A program made the position numbers and the translations under genes. Source: Wolbachia sp. (lineage in GTDB: Bacteria > Pseudomonadota > Alphaproteobacteria > Rickettsiales > Anaplasmataceae). From it: a stretch of DNA of 11,234 nt. Location of the stretch: assembly GCA_022836975.1 (NCBI GenBank), contig JAIXMJ010000007.1, positions 10,503-21,736 on the forward strand, in the 5' to 3' direction. Each line of letters opens with the position of its first letter. Within the stretch, counting starts at the first letter, position 1. The notes below the pieces were generated by a model. That model was not told the origin of the DNA. It made no database searches and saw nothing but the letters and a program-made list of their open reading frames with translations. Of the stretch, positions 7,069 through 11,234 are shown in pieces.

Positions 7069-7086
7069 AGGTTAAAATCTTTTTTA

Positions 7087-7115
7087 AATATAATTTTACT
7101 ATATTAATAACTCAA
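7087..7115 (-). promoter_or_regulatory. Candidate promoter of the repeat protein - hemA operon
   Basis: On the minus strand TTGAGT (7110-7115, 4 of 6) and TATATT (7087-7092, 5 of 6) are 17 nt apart. Predicted transcription start is near 7080, about 24 nt before the ATG. No equivalent lies between the repeat gene and hemA, so this is probably the promoter for both. Confidence 0.45.
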
Positions 7116-7251
7116 TGCATAAGTAACACCAACTATCAGAAACATCCATTACTTGCAGATATGGTTGCTTTTTATTCTTATAATATATACTTACCTTTGC
7201 ATCATCAGTATAAAGTTTACTGTAATTTATTATTATGGCAATACTGAAACA
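7099..7251 (-). other. Unassigned 50-codon open frame beside the IS5 relic
   Basis: The minus strand is open from 7251 to TAG 7099-7101. The residues look protein-like: SKLYTDDAKVSIYYKNKKQP, then YLQVMDVSDSWCYLC. No start codon lies near its head, and a stop closes it just before the IS5 relic at 7279. It could be the tail of a gene cut by that insertion. Its end overlaps the promoter proposed for the repeat protein. I do not recognise the family. Confidence 0.2.
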
Positions 7252-7278
7252 TTACAACATCAGCAATAAATGCCTCAG

Positions 7279-7919
7279 TTACCAGAGTATGTCGCCATAA
7301 GATGACGCCCACATTAACAAAGCTTTAATGGAAAGGCCATCCATATACGATCGTGCATTTTTAGCATCGCCATTCTTTAAATTTTTGAAATGTATTATGC
7401 CTAAATTTATATAGCTCCTCATCTATTTTTCTTGGAATTTTCCTGTTCCTCTTTGGTGGAATTACAGGATTTATGCTTGATTTTCTTGCTAAACGATTCG
7501 TATCGTAAGCTTATAAGGCTTATGTCTTGGGTTAGCCTGAATACCTGGAACCTTCTGATTCTGACCGGCATACCATGCGCATACATGGCCTTTGTATTGA
7601 TCCCGACTGATCATTTGATCTTTTTCTTTTGTTCCAAGTTCAGCTTTATCTACTTTAACATATGTGGATCAGCCACATCAATAAAAATTTTCAATAAATA
7701 TTCCCATCCTTTATCACGCCGTTCTCCTGCTTCCAATGTCCATAATCAGGTGGTACCAGCCCTAAATATCCAAACTACTGCATTTATGATATCCTTTGCT
7801 ATTCCTCCCCACTTACCCCTTCTTCCAGGTAAGTGACTTTCTAATTTATCCCACAATCCATCGATTATATCATGCCTTCTGTGTGTTCTCCATCTTTTCT
7901 CACCTTTAAATTCTGTCAT
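7279..7919 (-). pseudogene. IS5-family transposase relic (subgroup different from the left copies)
   Basis: The minus strand starts at ATG 7917-7919 with MTEFKGEKRWRTHRRHDI, then LWDKLESHLPGRRGKWGG, and stops at TGA 7746-7748. Later pieces lie in other frames: VPPDYGHWK, HGMPVRI, then NPVIPPKRNRKIPRKIDEEL followed by YKFRHNTFQKFKEW. The last piece runs through LSIKALLMWASSYGDIL to TAA 7279-7281. The pieces are in the order expected of an IS5-type transposase, with part of the middle lost, including the region around the first catalytic Asp. The usual Glu-containing stretch between RH and NTF seems to be missing as well. It is not functional. The long plus-strand open frame over 7432-7836 is only its antisense. 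Confidence 0.75.
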
Positions 7920-8006
7920 TATATAAACTTCTATTCAATCAGTATCTTGCAACGGCATACTCTAAAGGATATAAGATAAAAAATAAGTATTAAAAAGGAA
8001 AGAAAA

Positions 8007-8159
8007 ACGCCAGGAACATATAGTTACGATTTAAGAAAAAAAGCAATGCAGGCCTTGGATAAGGAAAAAGGTAGAACAACATCAGCAAAAAGGCGGCATC
8101 AGGAGCAGAAAGAACATTCCTATACTCAGATCTTTTTATCACGCTGTTGCTTCTGGTAA
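8007..8159 (+). pseudogene. IS630-type transposase N-terminal fragment
   Basis: The frame starting with TPGTYSYDLRKKAMQALDKE and continuing KGRTT resembles the opening helix-turn-helix of IS630-family transposases (YSYDLR..A...). The matching part covers only about 8007-8080. The remaining codons up to TAA 8157-8159 do not look like the family. No start codon, catalytic domain or terminal repeat is visible, so it is a stub. It sits between the IS5 relic and the DksA-like gene. Confidence 0.5.
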
Positions 8160-8186
8160 GAGCTTCTGACTATTGCAAGAAGCGCT
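8159..8186. repeat. Imperfect hairpin
   Basis: AGAGCTTCT (8159-8167) pairs with AGAAGCGCT (8178-8186) with one mismatch, around a 10-nt loop. No T run follows on either strand, so an intrinsic terminator is not supported. It lies in the insertion-sequence graveyard and may simply be part of an element. Confidence 0.4.
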
Positions 8187-8317
8187 ATACATATCATACT
8201 GTAGTGCAATGTTCTTTTGAGTATAGCATTTTGTATAATCTAAAATCTTTCCAAATGAATTCTCAAACTGAATAAACTTTTGCAAAACAATCTACAAAGA
8301 TCTTCCTCTTTTGATTT

Positions 8318-8692
8318 TCACTCGTCTACACCATATAAGCTCTTTTCTTTTTCTATCCTTTCTTGTTCCTCAATACAATATATAGCCAGGGGATTAGCTT
8401 CTAGCCTTCTAACACCTATCTCCTCTCCCGTACCCTCACAATATCCATAAGTTCCTAATTTGATTTTCTCTAATGCTTCTTTAATTTCTTCTGCTTTTTC
8501 CTTTCTACGTTCAATTAACTTTTCATTTTCTTCATCCTCAATAGAATAAAATTGCAGTTCCTGCCTTTCTAACTCATTTAGCATACATTGGAGTTTTGCA
8601 CTAAAATACCCTAGATGCCTTGCATTCATATACTCTTCATTCTCCGAAGGAATATAATCTTCTGATATTATTAGTAATGATTTTACGTTCAT
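8318..8692 (-). CDS. Short DksA/TraR-family protein with an altered zinc finger
   Basis: DksA-family proteins insert a coiled coil into the secondary channel of RNA polymerase and change promoter choice together with ppGpp. The 124-residue product has YMNARHLGYF (21-30), a charged coiled coil (about 28-78) and the C-terminal finger fold: TYGYCEGTGEEIGVRRLEAN, then PLAIYCIEEQE. Only Cys85 and Cys106 of the four zinc cysteines remain; the others are Thr88 and Glu109. From YMN to GYC there are about 65 residues, against about 83 in E. coli DksA as I recall it, and the DPxDRA tip motif is absent. A GTG at 8702-8704 is in frame, but the GAGGA at 8698-8702 lies 6 nt before ATG 8690-8692, so I prefer the ATG. 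It diverges from ccmB across about 80 AT-rich bases. Confidence 0.85.
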   Translation of the reverse strand: MNVKSLLIISEDYIPSENEEYMNARHLGYFSAKLQCMLNELERQELQFYSIEDEENEKLIERRKEKAEEIKEALEKIKLGTYGYCEGTGEEIGVRRLEANPLAIYCIEEQERIEKEKSLYGVDE

Positions 8693-8697
8693 AATGT

Positions 8698-8702
8698 TCC
8701 TC
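8698..8702 (-). promoter_or_regulatory. Ribosome binding site that favours the ATG start of the DksA-like gene
   Basis: GAGGA on the coding strand overlaps the in-frame GTG at 8702-8704 and stands 6 nt before ATG 8690-8692. Starting at GTG would place the binding site inside the gene, so the shorter 124-residue form is more likely. Confidence 0.6.
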
Positions 8703-8775
8703 ACTTATTATAAATATAAAGTTTCAAATATAATCTATAGTAAACACTATAATTCATAATAAAGATTTAAAACGT

Positions 8776-9396
8776 ATGTGTTACAAAATAAAAATTATCG
8801 CAAAAGGTTATCCACATATCATCTCCTTATTCATTGTAATGCTTATATTAGTTTCATTTTCACTTGGCAAGTATAATCAGCATGATATTATGATCACGCT
8901 AATTTGGACGTGTACTACATTCACGTTACAAACTTCCACAAGCAAGCTATTTGCCACAGATTACAATAATGGAGTGCTAGAACAAATTTTTATACAGCCA
9001 ACTTCCTCCATGCGCATTATTGCATCTAAAATTTTCACTCATTGGTTAATATTTGGAATATCGATCTCTCTTATTTCCTCTACATTTAGTTTGATAATTT
9101 TAAGTCATTGTATTGAAGATGCAATAGCTATAGGATTATCCCTACTGCTTAATACACTAGTAATTATCAGCATATCTGCTACAGGAAATGCGTTAACGAC
9201 CGGTTCATCATCTATAATATCACAGATTCTTACCCTACCAATACTCATGCCAACCTTTATATATTTCAAGTTACTAATAAATAACACAGTAACCATATAT
9301 ACAGTATTAACTACTATTCTAATCTTTATTGTACTAATAGTTAACAGTATCATAGCTACTCACGAAGCATTAAAATTTGCTGTAAGACAAGATTAA
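8776..9396 (+). CDS. ccmB: Heme exporter protein CcmB (cytochrome c maturation)
   Basis: A 206-residue inner-membrane protein matching CcmB in overall pattern. CcmB is the membrane part of the CcmABCDE heme-handling system that supplies heme for periplasmic cytochrome c assembly. Hydrophobic segments lie near residues 15-33, 38-55, 85-110, 115-140, 148-168 and 172-195, giving about six helices. TDYNNGVLEQIFIQP (around 70-84) matches the conserved loop where CcmB proteins carry D..DG.LEQL. Length is slightly short but normal for reduced genomes. No ccmA or ccmC is adjacent, so the operon is dispersed. The start has no clear Shine-Dalgarno sequence; a TATAAT at 8748-8753 lies 22 nt before the ATG. 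Its stop codon overlaps that of the convergent rsmA. Confidence 0.88.
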   Translation: MCYKIKIIAKGYPHIISLFIVMLILVSFSLGKYNQHDIMITLIWTCTTFTLQTSTSKLFATDYNNGVLEQIFIQPTSSMRIIASKIFTHWLIFGISISLISSTFSLIILSHCIEDAIAIGLSLLLNTLVIISISATGNALTTGSSSIISQILTLPILMPTFIYFKLLINNTVTIYTVLTTILIFIVLIVNSIIATHEALKFAVRQD

Positions 9397-10175
9397 TTCC
9401 TAAATAATTCAGTTAACAAACAGAACTGTTCTATTGTAACATCTTCCGGACGCTCATTGCCTGTAAGCTTAGCATCCGTAAAAATATCTTTTTTATTTTT
9501 TATCATACCTTTCAAACTAGTTTTCAGCATCTTTCTTCTTTGAGCAAAAGCCACACGCATCAACTTCTTTAAAGTTATTAGATCTACATCAAATCTCTGA
9601 ATAGAAAGAGGGTACACTTTAATCACTGAAGAATACACTTTCGGTTTAGGAAAAAATTCTTCAGGAGCAAGGTCAAAGTTTATTTCAATATTACAGAATA
9701 ACTGACTAATTACTGATAAATATCCATAGTCTTTAGAGTGAGGTTGCGCTGCGATACGATTTGCAACTTCCTTTTGGAGAATAAGTGTTAGATCTGTAAA
9801 AGTATCTATCTTCTCTAACCACTTTAAAAATAGTGCCACAGAAATATTATATGGTAAACTAGCAATAACTTTAACAGGACTATCTACAAATTCTGTTTCA
9901 GTAATACTGAGTGCATCTGCTGCTATTATTTTATATCTCCCTTTATACAAACTTAACAACCGGTCATGTTGTTTTATCAGATCGGTATCTTTTTCTACGG
10001 CTAATAGAGATTTCGGATTACGTTCCAATATCTTTTTTGTTAACGCACCGTGTCCTGGACCAATTTCAATGACATTGAACCTACTTAAATCCCCTGCTAC
10101 ATCAACTACCCTTTTTGCCGTATGATCTGATAAAATAAAATTCTGCCCTAAGCTTTTTTTTGGTCTACGCATCAT
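9393..10175 (-). CDS. rsmA: 16S rRNA dimethyladenosine transferase RsmA (KsgA)
   Basis: This 260-residue enzyme uses S-adenosylmethionine to dimethylate the two adjacent adenines in the 3' terminal helix of 16S rRNA during late small-subunit assembly. KKSLGQNF (6-13) is the family opening. Motif I is VIEIGPGHGALT (35-46), AADAL (85-89) is the base-side acidic motif, and SLPYNIS (106-112) takes the place of the usual NLPYNIS. QKEVANRI (134-141) and FPKPKVYSSV (175-184) follow. Length is slightly below the roughly 270 typical. Two ATGs stand together (10170-10175); the first is used here and no clear ribosome binding site decides. It overlaps ccmB by 4 nt tail to tail, with no room for a terminator between them. 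Confidence 0.95.
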   Translation of the reverse strand: MMRRPKKSLGQNFILSDHTAKRVVDVAGDLSRFNVIEIGPGHGALTKKILERNPKSLLAVEKDTDLIKQHDRLLSLYKGRYKIIAADALSITETEFVDSPVKVIASLPYNISVALFLKWLEKIDTFTDLTLILQKEVANRIAAQPHSKDYGYLSVISQLFCNIEINFDLAPEEFFPKPKVYSSVIKVYPLSIQRFDVDLITLKKLMRVAFAQRRKMLKTSLKGMIKNKKDIFTDAKLTGNERPEDVTIEQFCLLTELFRN

Positions 10176-10204
10176 CTACACATTATGCACTAAATTAAAA
10201 ATAG

Positions 10205-10234
10205 TTGACTATGATTTCCTAATATTTATATATT
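10205..10234 (+). promoter_or_regulatory. Promoter of tRNA-Thr (and probably tpiA)
   Basis: TTGACT (10205-10210, 5 of 6) and TATATT (10229-10234, 5 of 6) are separated by 18 nt. Predicted transcription begins near 10241, about 11 nt before the tRNA. Confidence 0.55.
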
Positions 10235-10251
10235 ATTAGAGCACTATGTAT

Positions 10252-10324
<73 letters not shown>

Positions 10325-10343
10325 CATCCTATTAATAAGATTT

Positions 10344-11066
10344 ATGCCGTTTATTATAGTAGCAAATTGGAAAATGAATGGAACACGTGCTTCATTCATA
10401 AATTTTACCGATAATCTCAATAACACAATCGGTAATATTCGTTCTAAAGTGATCATTTGTCCACCTTTTACAGCATTTCCAGACAAACTAAAACTTCACA
10501 ACAATATCAATATAGGTGCGCAAAATTGTCATTTCGCAAAATCAGGATCTTACACAGGTGAAATCAGCATAGAGATGTTAAAAGAGCTAGGTTGCTTATA
10601 TATTATACTTGGACATTCCGAGAGAAAAAACGAGAAAGACAGCGAGATAAAGCTCAAAGCTGAAGCAGTACTAGAAGCAGGGCTACATCCAATAATTTGC
10701 CTAGGAGAAAAGCTAGAAGACCATAAAATAGGCAAAACCTATCATATTATAAAAGAACAATGCCAAAACCGTTTACCCACTCACGGTAACTACATAGTAG
10801 CATACGAGCCAATATGGTCTATAGGCACAGGTTTATTACCAAATAATGATTTAATATCTGGAGTGATTGAAGTGATCAAATCATGTTCCAGTGCCACAAA
10901 TATTCTATACGGCGGTTCAGTAAATCTAGAAAATATTGAAACCTTATTAGATATTGCAGTTTTATCTGGAGTGTTAATTGGCAGTGCAAGCTTAAATTTC
11001 AATCTTTTTTGCGCAATCGTTGACATTGTAAACAACAAGAGGTCTTCGCCCTCGAATTATCTTTAA
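10344..11066 (+). CDS. tpiA: Triosephosphate isomerase
   Basis: This 240-residue cytoplasmic TIM-barrel enzyme interconverts dihydroxyacetone phosphate and glyceraldehyde 3-phosphate in glycolysis and gluconeogenesis. In Wolbachia-like bacteria it probably serves mainly gluconeogenesis and lipid precursor supply. Catalytic residues are in place: Lys10 in VANWKMNG, His91 in ILGHSERK and Glu155 in AYEPIWSIGTG, which is followed by flexible loop 6. GAQNC (58-62), YTGEIS (70-75), YGGSVN (189-194) and LIGSASL (211-217) are also present. It is about 10 residues shorter than usual. The start is the first ATG after the tRNA; only a weak AAGA precedes it. Transcription is probably from the tRNA promoter. 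Confidence 0.96.
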   Translation: MPFIIVANWKMNGTRASFINFTDNLNNTIGNIRSKVIICPPFTAFPDKLKLHNNINIGAQNCHFAKSGSYTGEISIEMLKELGCLYIILGHSERKNEKDSEIKLKAEAVLEAGLHPIICLGEKLEDHKIGKTYHIIKEQCQNRLPTHGNYIVAYEPIWSIGTGLLPNNDLISGVIEVIKSCSSATNILYGGSVNLENIETLLDIAVLSGVLIGSASLNFNLFCAIVDIVNNKRSSPSNYL

Positions 11067-11072
11067 GATCTC

Positions 11073-11084
11073 ATTGTATACAAT
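11073..11084. repeat. 12-bp perfect palindrome just after tpiA
   Basis: ATTGTATACAAT begins 7 nt after the tpiA stop. With no loop and only AT-rich pairs it is a poor RNA terminator, and no long T run follows. It could be a protein binding site or chance. Confidence 0.3.
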
Positions 11085-11103
11085 TTCCTTTCACAAAATT
11101 TTC

Positions 11104-11223
11104 TTACAATAGATCCGCTGCGAAGCACTGCGAAGTATTTTGAGTATGGAGTAGCCCAAAAGTAGAATTAGCTAAAAACCATGTTTTAGATTCACGAGAC
11201 CAGCTATTATGTTGAACCTCATG
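11104..11223 (-). other. Unassigned 39-codon open frame at the right edge
   Basis: The minus strand is open from 11223 (after TAA 11224-11226) to TAA 11104-11106. It reads HEVQHNSWSRESKTWFLANS, then TFGLLHTQNTSQCFAADLL. There is no ATG, GTG or TTG near its head. An 8-bp direct repeat (CTGCGAAG at about 11118 and 11128) lies inside. It may be the tail of a decayed gene or part of a dispersed repeat. I do not recognise a family. Confidence 0.2.
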
Positions 11224-11234
11224 TTATATTTCTT

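Noticed and set aside
7432..7836. 134-codon plus-strand open frame
   Set aside because: It lies opposite recognisable IS5 transposase pieces on the minus strand, so it is an antisense shadow.
8702..8704. GTG start for the DksA-like gene (128 residues)
   Set aside because: It would place the only good ribosome binding site inside the gene; the ATG at 8690-8692 is correctly spaced.

Overview
The window looks like part of the chromosome of an obligate intracellular alphaproteobacterium of the Anaplasmataceae, most likely Wolbachia. The DNA is AT-rich. Heme synthesis starts from 5-aminolevulinate synthase (the Shemin route). The ATP-synthase gamma gene stands apart from the other F1 genes. Intact housekeeping genes alternate with decayed IS5- and IS630-type insertion sequences. 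A relic resembling the WSP-type surface antigen family adds weak support. The genus is inferred from protein character and gene content; no search was run.

Layout. Positions 1-980 hold two neighbouring copies of one IS5-family element: a nearly complete but frame-broken copy running in from the left, then a ~317-bp internally deleted, MITE-like copy. Positions 984-1828 hold no intact gene, only two decayed minus-strand reading frames, one possibly a surface antigen. From 1829 to 7056 five genes lie on the minus strand. In transcription order they are a repeat-rich membrane protein (5749-7056), hemA, atpG, pmbA and a cold-shock protein. The repeat protein and hemA are 5 nt apart, and atpG/pmbA abut as TAA-ATG. 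The cold-shock gene appears to have its own promoter and a ~100-nt leader. Positions 7099-8240 are a second insertion-sequence graveyard, with a minus-strand IS5-family transposase relic of a different subgroup and a plus-strand IS630-type fragment. A short DksA-like gene (minus) and ccmB (plus) diverge from about 8.7 kb. ccmB and rsmA/ksgA converge with overlapping stop codons. A promoter at 10205-10234 drives tRNA-Thr(UGU) and probably tpiA 19 nt downstream. The right edge holds a short unrecognised reading frame.

Functional picture. hemA makes the first heme precursor and ccmB is part of the heme handling needed for cytochrome c maturation. atpG is part of the F1 motor, tpiA belongs to gluconeogenesis/glycolysis, rsmA to ribosome maturation and pmbA to peptide maturation. 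I saw no multi-gene defence, toxin or secretion system. The features most deserving a second look are the tandem-repeat membrane protein coupled to hemA, the DksA-like protein that has lost two zinc cysteines and the coiled-coil tip, and the IS5 deletion derivative.
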